Assembly: GCA_017311315.1 (NCBI GenBank)
Contig: CM029620.1
Span: 5,135,779-5,199,778 of the forward strand
Source: Dendrocalamus latiflorus
Taxonomy: Eukaryota > Streptophyta > Magnoliopsida > Poales > Poaceae
DNA length: 64,000 nucleotides
Direction of reading: 5' to 3'
Every line of letters begins with the position of its first letter. Position 1 is the first letter of the stretch. The translations under genes and the position numbers were made by a program. Under the pieces are notes generated by a model. The model was not told where the DNA came from. It searched no databases and saw only the letters and a program-made list of their open reading frames with translations. Below are positions 21,179 through 33,299 of this stretch, in pieces.

Positions 21179-24100
21179 GTAACGCCCCCGTTTCCAGGGG
21201 CGCGTACGGACACGGTACCCCGCAACTATTCACGCATGAACAGTTATGGAGTGTCGCGCAAGAGTATACCATTGCATGCCTACAACAAAAGTTCAGCATA
21301 TATTTCACATACGGATTAACATCCATTTTCAACAGCGGGGCGTGCAAGCCCAAAGTATAATTACATTACAGAAGCTCCAAGATCCGCTTGAGCGCGGCCA
21401 AGACCTAAAGCCACGGATCCTCGTCGAAGAAGCGACCTTCCGGGACTTCCTCAACGGGGAGGCAAACACCTTCGTCTTGATCCTCTAAAGAAGGGCAAAA
21501 GCAAGCCGTGAGCCAATCAACCGGCTCAGCAAGTCCCAAAGGGACCCTAACTTATTACATGCACGGAACATCAAAGGAAGGGAGTATACTTGGTTTATTA
21601 ATTTGAGTGGATGCAGTTTTATTTGCAAGCATTTTTAGAAGACGGACCCAAAACTACTCCTCAAGAACTCAGGGGTTTTTCAACAAGAGTTCATTAACCA
21701 ACCTAAACAAGTTAATCATTTACAAAACTACTTAAGCTTTGCGGCTGGAATCACCCAAGTGACACAGCTCCAATAACCGGGAGCACGGCGTATTCGAATA
21801 CCATTTATTAGACTCTGCAGAGTTTGCTCAGCTTTACCCACACGATCCCTTAACTCCCGCGACAGAGTTAAGAAAGCCAGGTCGTTTCACTGCTCAACTC
21901 TTTATATAGGCTCTACCCGGTAGAATTCACTCGGGTCTGGCTCGCTCACACACACACACAAAGAAAAAGAAAACGGTGCCGCTTCGAGTGAACTCTACCG
22001 TTGTTAGGCACCCGCAGCACGGCCTGCCTAACCTTTGATACACAAACACCTACTCCACAACACCTGTAGAGTTTCAATCGAGTTGAGCAGCTACTAAACC
22101 AGTGTTGACAAGTCAACTCCTGTGGTTGAGCGATCACCATGTCATTTGCTTAGCGTAAGGGTCTGGTCCTTATATTTTTTCCTTAGGGGTCCGCAACCCC
22201 TACCAGGTCCGCGACCTGCAACCTAGGGTAAGAGGCGGGCGAAAACCGTCTTGCGGCGCACCGCAGCCCCCCTTACCCTATCCTGCGCATGCCGACAATC
22301 TCCGCCCTAGGGCACGGTGTCCCATACCACCCTGCCCTAGAGCCGGGTTTTCCAAACTCTATTGGCCCGCAGCCACAACCTTATTAGAATAAGACTTTGC
22401 ACTATAATAATAACTTACAATTATCTAGAATAACAGATAATTAATTCTAGGGTTACAAAGGCATGGCTACGAGTTTAACATGGCATTTATCGGTGGTAGG
22501 GTTAACTATATAACATGTCATTCTAAACATTTTATTTTATTTTGAACTAACATTTCAGAACTAGCTCAATGCAAATAGCGTAATAACATAATTAAATAAC
22601 ATGGGTTGCAACATGATCAAAGGATTTGGGACTTGCCGTCAATCCGAATGATTTCCGCTAGCTCGAACGAAGAACCTCCTGGCTCCTGTGACTGCACTTG
22701 AACTTCCGGAGACTCCGACACTAGCGCCAACACTGAAAATAACATAAATCCGGCTTGAGCCTAATCAAGCGAGGAAAAATAATCTATTAAAAAGGAGTAA
22801 AATGCATAAATCTCCAAATAGGGAATTTTAGGAATTTATCTGGTTGAATTTGTGGGAATGGAGATCACCAATGGGTCCAGAATATCATTTGGAGCAAAGT
22901 GGTGAAATTTGGGAATTTTTGGGATTTTCTGTGATTTTCTAGGATTTATTTGAATTTTCTGGGATTTTGGAAATTGGAAAATCACTGGAAAATAGTTGGA
23001 ACAGTGATGGGCTAGCCCGGGCGCTACAGTGCGGCCCAACGGGGAAAACGGCCTGCTCGGCCGTTCAAATCGTGCGGCCCGCAAAACGGCGCGCGCGCGG
23101 CGACGCAGGCCGGGAGGCCGCGGCCCAGTCCAGCGCGCGCTCACGCAGCCGGGATGGCCAACGCGTGGCGGGGCGGACGGCAGCGGGGCGACGAGCGCGG
23201 GCGGCCCAGATCGAGGCGGGGACGAGGGATCGGACGGCTGGGACAGCGGGGAGGCGGGCGAAGCGGTACGGGGCGATCCGACGGACGGGAAGGGAGATGT
23301 TTAAGGAAATCGGACGGTGGCGGGGAAACGACCATCCGACGCTCGGGGGCAGACGGTGCCGATCGGGGTCGACGGCCGAGATGCGGCCCCGTAGCGGGGG
23401 AGGGGGTCTTCTTCCTCCTCCAGCCGCTACAGTGTCCCTCGCGGCGGGGACACGATGGCGGTGGCGGCCCAGGCGCCAGGGGGCTCGTCGGCGGTAGCGG
23501 AGGGTGACAACGGGGAGGGCTCACCGTGGTGAGTCCATTTTGGGGCTCAGAGGGGCGAGGGAATCAACGGAAAAGGCGGGAGGAAGAAAGGAGCGCCTCG
23601 GGTATTTTGTGGCGGAGAGGGTTGCCGGCGGCGAGAGGGGCCAATCGGCGGTGACTACACGGATAGGGGAGCGAGATGCTCACATTGGCGGTGGCGGCGT
23701 GAGCTGGGGAGCTTCGAGGAGGGCTGGCCACGGGAGGGGGCGGCGACCGGAGAAGGGTCGTCTGCGTCAGAGCTTCTCGAGGGTCCTCCTGGCCAGGGGA
23801 GTGCACCAAAACGGTTAGTACATCGGGGAGGAGCTATGGGCGAAAGGAATTGGAGAATGGGGAAAGGAAGGGGAAAATCAGCCCACGGGGTCGCCGGCAC
23901 AGGGGAGGACCGTGGTGGAGCTACGGGCGACGAGGGCTCAATCGACTGCTCGTGGAGATCCTCTGGGGTGGCAGGAAGAGGTTGAGAGTGGTGGGGAGGC
24001 TCGGGAAGCTAAAGAGGAGGAGGGAGCCAGAAGGGGGATTTTATGCCCGAGCGGAGGGAGGGGGTCCTTCGGGGCGAAGGCAACGGGCGCGGGCGCCGGG

Positions 24101-24700
24101 TCAACAGGAGCTGGTGGGGAGTCTTCTCCGCGGGATGGAGGTGACGTCGGCTCTGCAGGGGAAGTAAAGGTGAGGCGACGGGAGCTGGGGAGCAGGTGAG
24201 CGGCGACACGGGCGGAGGCGCGTCCGCGCGCGGGGAGGGGAGGTGCGGTGACTGGCAGGTGGGGCCAGCGCAGAGGGGCGGCGACGCGTCGCGCAAGAGT
24301 TCTGCCACCTTTGGACCGGCGTGGACGGGAGGGCGCGGGCGCGGGGAGCATCCGAGGGCGCAGAGGCGGTGCGGCCGCGGGCGTCAGCGTGCACGCGAGC
24401 GCGAGGGTGGAGGCGGAGAGGGGCGAAGGCGCCAGCGAGAGGGAAGCGGAGGGAGGCGCCAGGGAGCGGGGGAGGCGGGAAGGAGGCGGGGCGCCAACGG
24501 GAAGGAGGGAGCGGGGCGGCGCCAGGGGAGGAAGGGGAGCGGCGCCAACGGGGAGGAGGCGCGAGCGTCGGGGAAGGAGGGAGGCGGAAAAGAGAAGGGC
24601 GCCAGCGGAGAGAGGAAACCGCCAGGTCAAAAGAAGAAAGCGGAATCGGTGAGGACTTTCCAAAAAGGGAAAGTTCCCAAAATTCACTCAAAAATCCAAG
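21179..24700 (-). repeat. LTR-like block beginning TGTAACGCCCCCG, GC-rich interior
   Basis: The left edge TGTAACGCCCCCGTTTCCAG resembles the ends of large Del/Tekay-type LTRs, whose termini carry such inverted sequences. Read on the minus strand it would be an LTR end ...GGGCGTTACA. The part from 23000 to 24640 is very GC-rich and open in several frames on both strands, without any domain. I found no matching second LTR, so this may be a solo or truncated LTR. The classification is tentative. Confidence 0.35.
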
Positions 24701-24749
24701 AAAAAGGCTCAAAAATTTTGAAATTTTCAGGGGCTTTTCAGTATCTGAG

Positions 24750-25230
24750 AAAATATAACTACAATAAACAAAATCTGTATTTGAGAATGTCCGTATCTGT
24801 ATTTAAGAATGTTCGTATTCGTATTCGGGATTATTCAATTCGTATTTGATCCATTTCCATCCCCGACGACCTCGGTAGGGATGATTGTAGAAAGCAATTT
24901 TCTGATGAACTAAGGTTCACAAGTAAAAGTGAAAATTACTTTGTATAATTTCCAACTCTATGCGCTGCACTGCTAACTCGTGTAGACATGTAGTTGTGTT
25001 ACATAAATTTATTCTACCGAGATTTGTTATAAAAGCTTTAGGATATTCACATTCGACCGAATTAAGTACATATTCTATTCAAATTCGTATTCGTTACGAT
25101 ATTCCATTTGCATTCATATTCGAGAATGTTCGAATTTGTATTCATATTCATTTTAAAAATATGGATTCGTATTTGTATTTGATATTATTCAATCCGTATT
25201 CAATCCATTTCTATCCCTATGTCACTCATG
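24750..25230. repeat. AT-rich degenerate repeats with ATTCGTATT
   Basis: Repeated 'attcgtatt' and 'gaatgttcg' variants occur on both strands. No coding potential is seen. This is often found at the edges of hAT-like elements in grasses, but no border can be defined. Confidence 0.5.
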
Positions 25231-25739
25231 GGACTAATTTGGCATCTACAGTTATAAAGCTATTCTAGTATGTTCTTAGAGTCATCTCCGATAGCTACAT
25301 AGTTACGAAGATTCAGGATGTAAAGCCAACACAAAAGCCAACAAATCAAAGAACTAAATATCCAAGAAATTCAAAACCCCACCGGTCATAACGCTACAGT
25401 AGAATCGGTGATACCGCCACAGTAAAATCGGTTGTACCGCTAAGGTAGCGGTCATACCGGTGAATAATAAATTCAGCTTGGTGAACAATAAAATCAGTAT
25501 GATTTTTAAACCAAAAAACTATGTAACTTTTGATTCACATATCCAAATGACTTAAAACTTATGATGCACTTTCTCTAAGATGTCACGAACCTATTCCAGC
25601 CAACGATCAAGAAAATCGTTGTCAAAATCACCAAAATAAAGACAAAAGAGAAAAATCTGGATCTGCTCTTACTCGTGAGTCCTCGATGATCTAAATGACC
25701 TTGGATAGATTTTCATATGTCATATCAAACTATATCACA

Positions 25740-27460
25740 ACACGAATTTAAGCCAAAATGCACTCCATTATTTAGTTCAAATGCCAAATTCTTCTTGCTA
25801 CACCAGCAATGCGTCTATTATATTATTAATCTTATAGTTAAATATGGTTTAAAGAAGTTAGATATATATATTAAAGCTTTTCTTGATATAATACCTTTTC
25901 TAAATTATTCTAACCAATAAATAGCATCATATAATAGCTTTTGCATTGCGATGAATGTATGTCCAAGAAAATATGGTTTGGATATACCGATAAGGTGGAA
26001 CTTTACTTATATGATACTTAAGAACTATTTACCCTATAAGAATATATTTTCTATTTTTTTCACACAATATCATAGCCATGATGGTAGCACACTATTTACT
26101 GAGCAACATTGATTATGCCGCTAGAAAGTTACTAACATTTCTGCAACTCTTTTATAATTCCACTATTGCTTTATCTGAAATATATTATCCAACATCTCCT
26201 TTAATTATACATCACATTCTTAAGATTGCAACTCACTTGAAGGCCGGTGAAAATGAGATAGTATTACGAGAGGCTATCTGAGCTTTGAAAACTAAATATT
26301 TAAAATATTGGAAAGAGATTCCATATTTATATGAATTTTATCTATTTTAGATCCTTCTTCAACTTTTGAGTGAGACTACACAGATATATTATTTTAACTA
26401 TTTTTAATATGTTTGTACTAAATTATTCGATGTTTATCAAAAGTATAAACTAAAGTTTCAGAGAGTTCGCTTGTAACGACATTCAACAACACCCACCATA
26501 GGTAAGAAGAAACCTATGTGGGGTAAAATCTTTGGTGCACCAGATTCCTTCGAAAGATCAAGTTCTACAACATCAACTACTAGAGCAATACACAACCACC
26601 ATAGTAATAGGGAACTATCTACCTTTCTGGATAGTGTGCTCACGGATCACCAGAAAGAGGACTTTAATATTTTGGAATGGTGGTACGAGCATAATATGAC
26701 ATATTCGGTGCTATCCATGTTAGCACGGGATGTGTTAACTGTTCCTGACTCAGTGGTTTCTTCCGATGCTACTTTCAGTCTTTTTGAAAGAATATTAGAG
26801 GAGATGATAACAAGTATTACAAGTGAGATGGTGGAAGTACTTCTAACAATGAAAGACCGAGAACACGCTAATTCGTGAGCTCGACACTCTATAGAGAATA
26901 TAGAGTTCGCAGGCATATTCAATGATCTTTATTTAGATGATGACACATAGAGTATGGTGTACATCATGCCTTTTCGTATATTTTACATGGGCTACAGAGC
27001 TATAGGTTGTACTTTTCTTGCTAAAGTTTTCTTAAGTTGAATTTTTACTTGGCAAAGGTTTTAACGAGAAAGTCATTTAAACATTAATAAAGCTCATTAT
27101 TAAATTTAGAATATTTGTCTCTTTTATGGGTATATTTGTATATAATTTATTTCTACAATTTATTTTGTATTTTCCAAATTCTACATATTTTTTGAATTAT
27201 TGCAGTTTTTCAAAACTTTCAGGCCGAAATAGGTTAGACGGACCTCCTTGGCCCGTCGAGCTAAATGGGCTCGGACTTGCACGACATGGCCTGTGAGCTC
27301 AATGAACAATATACCTGGGTCTATGTCTAAGCCCATAGGTTGGTATGATACAACTCGTTTAGTCGCTAAGTGAGCCGTGTCTAAATGGATTGTGTCTAAA
27401 TGGGTTCGTACCGTGCTGGGTTGTGCCTCTCATTTAACCACGACTGGTTTACAACGATGA
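25740..27460 (+). pseudogene. Decayed hAT transposase
   Basis: Interrupted reading frames on the + strand keep recognisable pieces of a plant hAT transposase in the right order. They are a segment like 'CxxYIINLIVKYGL' at about 25800, RWNFTYMILKNYLPY at about 25990-26030, and the C-terminal dimerisation region at 26516-26878 with ILEWWYEHNMTYSVLSMLAR and VLTVPDSVVSSDATFS. Several stops and shifts separate the pieces, so the gene is dead. The sequence at 27225-27440 with GGCCCGTCGAGC and TGGGCTCGG motifs looks like the subterminal region of the same element. Confidence 0.75.
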
Positions 27461-27791
27461 TCATATTATTAAAGTGATATAAAAATTATACATATTTGGA
27501 TCAGGATTTCTACGACGAATCTAGATTTATAACAAAAAAATACTATTGAAAAGGAAAACATCTTAATTCATTTTGCATGCTAGGAAATATAGGTGTCAAT
27601 GCTTCAAATAATTCGCGCCCGGTTCACACCCCAGATTCTAATCATCAATTACACCACAAGAAAAGCATAAGAAATAAGAAATAGATAGACCCATTGCTCG
27701 ATCAATTGCTTCCAGTCTGAAGTGGGACGAGATCTCAGATCCTGAAACCTATGACACCACACAAACCCCGTTCGACTGGTCCTCTGCTCCT

Positions 27792-28535
27792 TCAGTAAGG
27801 AGGCTCGTCGTCCTCCACTTGCCTGCAGCGCAGCCCCCTGAGATCCTTCTTCCAAAACACATCTTCATCGTCGCCGTCGCCATTGTCGCCGCAGTCATCA
27901 CCTTCTCCTGCACGTCCGTCCCTACCTCGTCGGCTGCCTCGTCCAAATCTCTCCTTGAGAGCACGGACCACCTTCTTCTTGATCACCATCGACCTTGACC
28001 GCAGCTCCAGATCCGGCAGCCTTGGCATCTTCTTCTTAAAGTTCCTTGTCAGAGTCATCAACGCCGGCGCGGGGCCGTCCAGCGGACGGCCGATAACATA
28101 CCCGAATGGAAGCTTGTGGACGATCTTCACGGGAGACGCGGTGGGATGGCGTTCAAGAGTGCCGACTGGGAAGATCAGCGGGCTGAGGCGAAATGATGGG
28201 AGCTCTGGCTCTGAGTCGTCGTCCGTGCAGCTAGAGCGCAGTTCGGAGCTGTTCGCGGAGACGAACGTCTCCGCGTCGCTCTCGTCCCCTGCGTCGTCCA
28301 TGGCCTCGGTTTTGGTTGCCTTGGAGCCCGATCTGAATGCTTGGAAGATGCGCCATTTCTGTTTCAAGGGCGAGAGAAGCTTCTTTCCCCTCCTCTTTAT
28401 CTCCTTGCTTGAGACCGTATTGCCGTTTTGCATCGCCGGAGAGCGGTGGGATGGGTGGGAGCCATCGTCGGAGCTTTCGACGGCGTGGACGGTGGCAGCG
28501 GAGGAGAAGGTGTGGACCCTGACAGGACCTTGCAT
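27792..28535 (-). CDS. Single-exon gene of unknown function, 247 aa
   Basis: I do not recognise this protein. It is one uninterrupted minus-strand frame starting at ATG 28535. It has a Ser-rich N-terminus, a basic segment KEIKRRGKKLLSPLKQKW, an acidic Ser/Asp stretch, and a central block SFRLSPLIFPVGTLERHPTA...KLPFGYVIGRPLDGP. A second basic region is followed by an Asp/Gly-rich linker and the end DVFWKKDLRGLRCRQV plus an acidic tail. There is no signal peptide or membrane segment, and the basic clusters would suit a nuclear protein. The mix of ordered blocks and GC-rich monocot codon use favours a real host gene over chance. The leader upstream is a GA-rich tract (28540-28575), common in plant 5' UTRs. 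Confidence 0.62.
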   Translation of the reverse strand: MQGPVRVHTFSSAATVHAVESSDDGSHPSHRSPAMQNGNTVSSKEIKRRGKKLLSPLKQKWRIFQAFRSGSKATKTEAMDDAGDESDAETFVSANSSELRSSCTDDDSEPELPSFRLSPLIFPVGTLERHPTASPVKIVHKLPFGYVIGRPLDGPAPALMTLTRNFKKKMPRLPDLELRSRSMVIKKKVVRALKERFGRGSRRGRDGRAGEGDDCGDNGDGDDEDVFWKKDLRGLRCRQVEDDEPPY

Positions 28536-28637
28536 CCGGGCTACTCTCTCCCTCTCCCTCTCTCTCTCTATTGCACTTGGAGATGATCAGGAGTGGAGAT
28601 GCAGTGCAGTATGTGGAGGTAATAATAAGGAATGAGT

Positions 28638-28709
28638 AAAGAAAAATGACAGATTTTAGCCAATGAACGCCATAAAGAAAAATGACAGATTTTAGCCAAT
28701 AAACGCCAT
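28638..28709 (-). promoter_or_regulatory. Tandem 36-bp duplication with CCAAT box upstream of the unknown gene
   Basis: The 36-bp block from AAAGAAAAATGACAGATT to AACGCCAT occurs twice head to tail (28638-28673 and 28674-28709) with one or two differences. Each copy contains AGCCAAT. It sits 100-175 bp upstream of the start codon of the minus-strand gene. A promoter role is inferred. Confidence 0.45.
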
Positions 28710-28719
28710 TATCTCGGTG

Positions 28720-30413
28720 GATATGTTTCTCATCAGTGGAAAAAGATAACGACAGATTCGAGATGAGGAAACAGTAAGAGACAAGTTCAACGTTACAGGC
28801 TAACATTAATTTGGGAAATAAAATGGTAGAGTTTGATATGGTAGAGCAAGATTTGGAAATATTCTGGTGTAAATTATATCCTACTGGAGCAGATCTGAAT
28901 AAAGGGTAATTCTTCAAAAGTAATTGCTCCCCCGCTTATAAGGTTAAACAGGAAACAGACATTGATTGCAGGATTTCTATTTGGCAAATATTTGATTCAT
29001 CGAGAGCTGGTAGAGATCAGGGCAGATAGAGCAGACCGCACAGCGGCAGTTTCATTCTAGCGGTGGTTTACTACGACCGGAACATGTTGCCACATGATGT
29101 ACCAGTAGTCCATGGTGTGCAGCCGATGTCACCGGAGCTATTTTAGCGATGAACTGTAGGTGATGACCACCGCGAGAGGCTGTCGATGGGGGGAGGGCAT
29201 GATAGCAACAACAGTAGTCGTAGTAGGTGGGCATCGAACAAAACAAGGTGGTAGAGGCGCAATTGGCTATGGCTGGCAGCAGCCACCAGGCAATCCGATA
29301 AGTAGTAGAGGCACCGCCGGTGACATGGGGGATAGGGCTAACAACCGGGCACGGCGGGCTTTAGTAGTAGTAGTAGAACATGTCCGTACCCGTCGGCTAT
29401 TTTGTACCCATGCTTGAATGCCCGTGAGTTGTGTTAGACTTAATCTTGTTGTTTATATGTTTCTATAGTGTGAATTGCAGTCAGTCGTGTCATTAGGTGC
29501 ATGCATCAGTTAGTTTGATTGGAGAACGCCATGATTAGCTTGGGAGTGTGGTGCCGAGTCAAGTGAATCGTGGAGATGTAGCGTGATAAAAGGATCAGAT
29601 AGCTGTATGCATGTGTTACTTAGTGGTGCTTGCATGTAGGTGGTTATGGCTTGCATGTAGGGAGTGCTTGCATGTAGGTGGTTATGGCTTGCATGTAGGG
29701 AGGTTAACTTGGCCGAGCCGTGCGGCCAGATGAGCTAACCTCGTGCGCATGTGTGTGGTTATTTAAGCGTGTAATCGGTTTGTATGCTAGTGGGTGGTGA
29801 AGTGAAAAAACAAGAAAAAGGCACTGGTGTGCAGTGCCGCAACCTCTGCGTGTGTTTATGTTTATTTCATCCAGGAGCTAAACAACGTGTGAGTGCTAGT
29901 GTGTGTGATCGAGAGAAGTTGGGCCAACAAGTTGACGGAGAGGTAGATGCCAAAGGGCCAGAGACGAGGAAGATGGCTGGCGCACGGTGGCAACTAATCC
30001 AAGGAGGTGGCCGATGAAGGGAAGAAATACACACCAAGGCCTTGTTTGGAGCCTAAAATCTACGGAGATAGATAAGAGATTTTGGATTTCCAAACAAGAA
30101 CCAGGGGTGGATTCCAGCTAGCGGCGGTGATCTGTTGTTTCCCGTGGCGGCGTCAAATTTGCTAGGAGGAGATCGATGAGTTCCAAGGGCGTTGGCGGCT
30201 ACATAGGGATATAGTTGTCATTTCAAAGAAAAATTTAATTACTAACTAAACTTATCTAGGATATGTACAATAAGATGATATAAACTGTCTATAAGAGATG
30301 TCATATAGAAATTTTGCTGAGATAGATGAAAGAGAAAGAGAAGAGAGAAGAAGATCGACTATAATTCTATAGATGGTCGAAACACGAGAAAGTAGCCTAC
30401 TATATATGGCTTT
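28720..30413. other. Intergenic sequence
   Basis: No supported gene. A ~38-bp segment with GCTTGCATGTAGG is duplicated in tandem at about 29627-29702. A ~70-bp sequence at 30037-30107 has ends CTTGTTTGGA / TCCAAACAAG like a very small hAT-type foldback. Confidence 0.4.
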
Positions 30414-30418
30414 CATAC

Positions 30419-30666
30419 TGTTGTAGGGGTGGCCCCCACCTAAGCCCAGCAGGCCTGTTGGAAGGTTGTAAGACCCAGAGTAGGATATGTATAGCGACTT
30501 AAATACCCCTGATAGGGATATACTGATGTAAGGGTACAACTGTAAAAACACTTCCCACATGGGTACCCGTATATATAAGACATGGGCTATGGGAGAGAGC
30601 CCGAGGACCATCATTCTTCAACTCTCCACTACCACATCTCTCTCTGTTTGGTCTGTAACCACAACA
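30419..30666 (+). repeat. 5' LTR
   Basis: It spans TGTTGTAGG...CCACAACA, with a TATATATAA box at about 30570. It is nearly identical to 41091-41338. Confidence 0.93.
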
Positions 30667-30667
30667 G

Positions 30668-30685
30668 TTGGCGCCGTCCGTGGGG
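30668..30685 (+). other. Primer-binding site
   Basis: TTGGCGCCGTCCGTGGGG lies one base after the 5' LTR. It resembles the complement of a plant tRNA 3' end of the TGGCGCCG class (possibly tRNA-Asp). The tRNA was not checked against a database. Confidence 0.65.
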
Positions 30686-30718
30686 AAGACAGGAGCAAGC
30701 CTGAAATCCGAAGAAGGA

Positions 30719-32332
30719 TGGCACCAAAAAAGGCCTCGTCGGCGGCAGTGAAGGGGAAGAAGACGGCCGGAGTGGGGCGTCGTGTCGGTACCAGGGCTTC
30801 TGCGTCGGCTGTCGCGGTCGCGGGTGACGATGCGGGCGCGGCGGACGTGAACGTCAGCTCTCGCGCTGCGTCGATTGACCCCGCCACCGCCACGACGACA
30901 ACCGACCCCGCCACCGCCACGACGACAACTGACCCCACCACCGCCACGACGACAACCGACCCCGCCACCGCCACACTCGCCGCAACGATCGTTGGTGGTG
31001 TGGACCGTGCGACCGGAGCTAGCCACGAGGGAGCAGCCGGCAGCTTGGGAGCCCTTGAGGTGGTCACCGCACCGACTCGTCTGCTAGGCGCACCGACGGC
31101 TCCGACCGCACCCGCGGTGGATAGTGCCTTGCTGGCGGCCATCAACGCGTTCCAGTGGGAGCTAGGGGATCTTCGCGGGGTTGTCCGAGATCTGCAAGAG
31201 GCTCGGAGCCAGCAGACCGCGCTAGTGGTCGCGCCAGAGCCCACGCCGGAAAGGGCAGACAGCCGCGACGCCCCCACATCCAGCCGCGTGCAGCTGCGGC
31301 GTGTTGATCCGGAGTCCCCGCTTTCGACGGGCCTACAGCAGGCGGCGTGGCCTGAAGACTTCAAGTTTCCCAGCGTCATCGAACCATACAAAGGCGACAC
31401 GAACCCTCGGGAGTTCGTGCGCGTGTACGAAACCGCAATCGAAGCCGCTGGAGGAGACGACACCACAAAGGCGAAGGGACTCCCCTCGCGCTGCAAGGAG
31501 TGGCGCTTTCCTGGTTCTTTACCATAGAGCCAAACTCCATTTATGCATGGGAGCAGGTCCGTGAACGCCTTTACAACAACTTTCAAGGAACTATATCGAG
31601 CGAGTCGACGCGGACCAGCTGTTCGCGGTGAAGCAGAAACCTTCGGAGAAGCTCCGGGACTATTTCAAACACTTCATGAAGGTACGTTGCCAAGTCAAAG
31701 ACGTTAACGAAACCACCGTCGTCAACGCAGCCATACAGGGCCTTCGCCCGGGCCCGATGGCCGAGTATAACGCGCGGAAGCCGATCAAGACGGTGGCAAA
31801 GCTCTTCGACAAAATGGAAGAGTACGCCAGGGCGGAAGAGGACGAACGGCGAAGACAGGGTGACGACTCCGACACCAACCAGGCCGGCAGTTCGGCGAAA
31901 GGCGAAGACCCGCCGAAGGACGGCTCCTCAAAGGGAAAGCGCAAGCAGAAGTCGTCGAAGGACGCGCCCCAGCATAAGGACGCCCCGCACAAGGAGCCGT
32001 CCGACAGGCCCAAGCGTAGCCAGCAAAAGTCGCGGCGAGGCCGTTATGTCTTCGACATCGAGGGCGGTTCCGAAGAGAATGCCTCCGCTGGTCGTAGCGG
32101 TAAGGGGCGCCGAGGTCGAGGACGCGGCCGCGGCCGCGATGATAAAAGTCGGGGAGATTGCGACGACCAGCATTATGGGCAGTGGTGCGCGGTCCACGGC
32201 CGTGGCACCCACGATACGCGCGCGTGCGTCTCCATCGCGGCGCTCCGCGAAAGCGTCTCCAGGGATAGAGACTTGGAGGAACGCCCGCCTGTCGTGGCCC
32301 ACGTCCAGCACCCCTACGAAGCCCCCACGTAG
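30719..32332 (+). pseudogene. gag of the LTR retrotransposon, two frameshifts
   Basis: The start ATGGCACC follows the primer-binding site. The first section (30719 to about 31480) encodes an Ala/Thr-rich N-terminus with a four-fold 10-residue repeat DPATATTTTT (about 30878-30975) and then the start of a retrotransposon gag domain (FPSVIEPYKGDTNPREFV). The frame is lost near 31470-31500, continues in another frame (SWFFTIEP...YAWEQV), and shifts again near 31585-31600. It resumes as EKLRDYFKHFMKVRCQVKDV and a basic linker. A zinc-binding pattern CAVHGRGTHDTRAC (CX2HX4HX4C) lies near the end, as in many plant Ty3-type gags. The two shifts disable the protein unless they are sequencing errors. 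Confidence 0.82.
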
Positions 32333-32379
32333 GTTCAAGCGCCAAGGGCGCATCCCAACGAGGGCCCATTCAAGCCCAC

Positions 32380-33075
32380 GTGCAGCAACCGCGGGGGGGC
32401 CTCCTGCAGCTGCAAGCCCTAGAGACAGCCCACCGCAGGGTCATCAATGTTATCTCCGGAGGCTCCTCGCTGGAATTCGCCTCAGCACGGCAGCAGAAGG
32501 CCTATGCACGGAGGCTGCACCACGTAGCGGCATACCCAGCGCAGGCACCGCCGGACTGGGCACAGCACGACATCACGTTCACACCCGCCGATGCTCAGGC
32601 CGTGGAATTTTCGCACCAGGACCCCCTGGTCGTCCGGGCCGTTATAGCAGGGTGCGACGTGGGACGTGCCCTAGTCGACGGCGGTAGCTCCGCGAACATC
32701 CTATTCGTGGCAGCCTTTGACCAGATGGGAATTTCCCGAAGCCGCCTGGGCCCCTCGGGAATCCCGCTGCAGGGCTTTGGGGGACAGCCCCTCCGGGCGC
32801 TCGGTCAGATATGTCTTCAGGTCTCCTTAGGCCAAGACGACAACGTGAGGACCGAGGATGCAACCTTTGATGTCGTCGACATCCTCTACCCCTACAATGC
32901 CATACTGGGACACCCCATCCTCAATTCCTTCGGAGCGGTGCCACATCACGGCTATCTCTTCATGAAGCTCCCGGGGCCGCAGGCCGTCATTACTGTCCGT
33001 GGCGACCAGGACATGGCCCGACGTATCGAACTCGGCCCCAGAGGTCCGCACCACGAAGCTCAACGATGCGCCTAG
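32380..33075 (+). CDS. Retropepsin-like aspartic protease frame of the retrotransposon
   Basis: One open frame contains the active-site segment [14 protein letters not shown] (Asp100 if counted from 32380) and the later [20 protein letters not shown], the two hallmarks of Ty3/gypsy retropepsins in plants. DGG in place of DTG is common in this group. It would cleave the gag/pol precursor. It lies in a different frame from the end of gag and has no obvious start of its own, so translation would need a frameshift or fusion. No polymerase follows; the next kilobases are tandem repeats. Confidence 0.8.
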   Translation: MQQPRGGLLQLQALETAHRRVINVISGGSSLEFASARQQKAYARRLHHVAAYPAQAPPDWAQHDITFTPADAQAVEFSHQDPLVVRAVIAGCDVGRALVDGGSSANILFVAAFDQMGISRSRLGPSGIPLQGFGGQPLRALGQICLQVSLGQDDNVRTEDATFDVVDILYPYNAILGHPILNSFGAVPHHGYLFMKLPGPQAVITVRGDQDMARRIELGPRGPHHEAQRCA

Positions 33076-33299
33076 GATCGACACCGCAGCACGGAGTTCA
33101 GAAGTGCTTACCATAAACCCAAGCAAGCCCCGCAGATAAGCCCAATCACTAGAGGCTCCGGCCGCACCAGTGACGGGTGATTAGTACCTCCGCCTTTTGT
33201 AACCGCTCACCCGCGCAAACGGGAATGTAATAAAGTTCACCGATTGTCGCCCACCTATCATTGTAAAAAAATACGCAGTGAGAGCGCGCGGAGGCCCTG

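Noticed and set aside
22967..24849. Several GC-rich open frames of 90-250 codons on both strands
   Set aside because: Composition-driven (stop-poor GC-rich DNA), no domain, Arg/Gly/Pro-rich in every frame.
30037..30107. Tiny foldback CTTGTTTGGA...TCCAAACAAG as a separate transposon
   Set aside because: Ends are short and no target duplication was found, so it is only mentioned as part of the intergenic sequence.
30618..31586. 322-codon minus-strand frame over gag
   Set aside because: Low-complexity complement of the Ala/Thr-rich gag start; the coding strand carries the recognisable gag domain.
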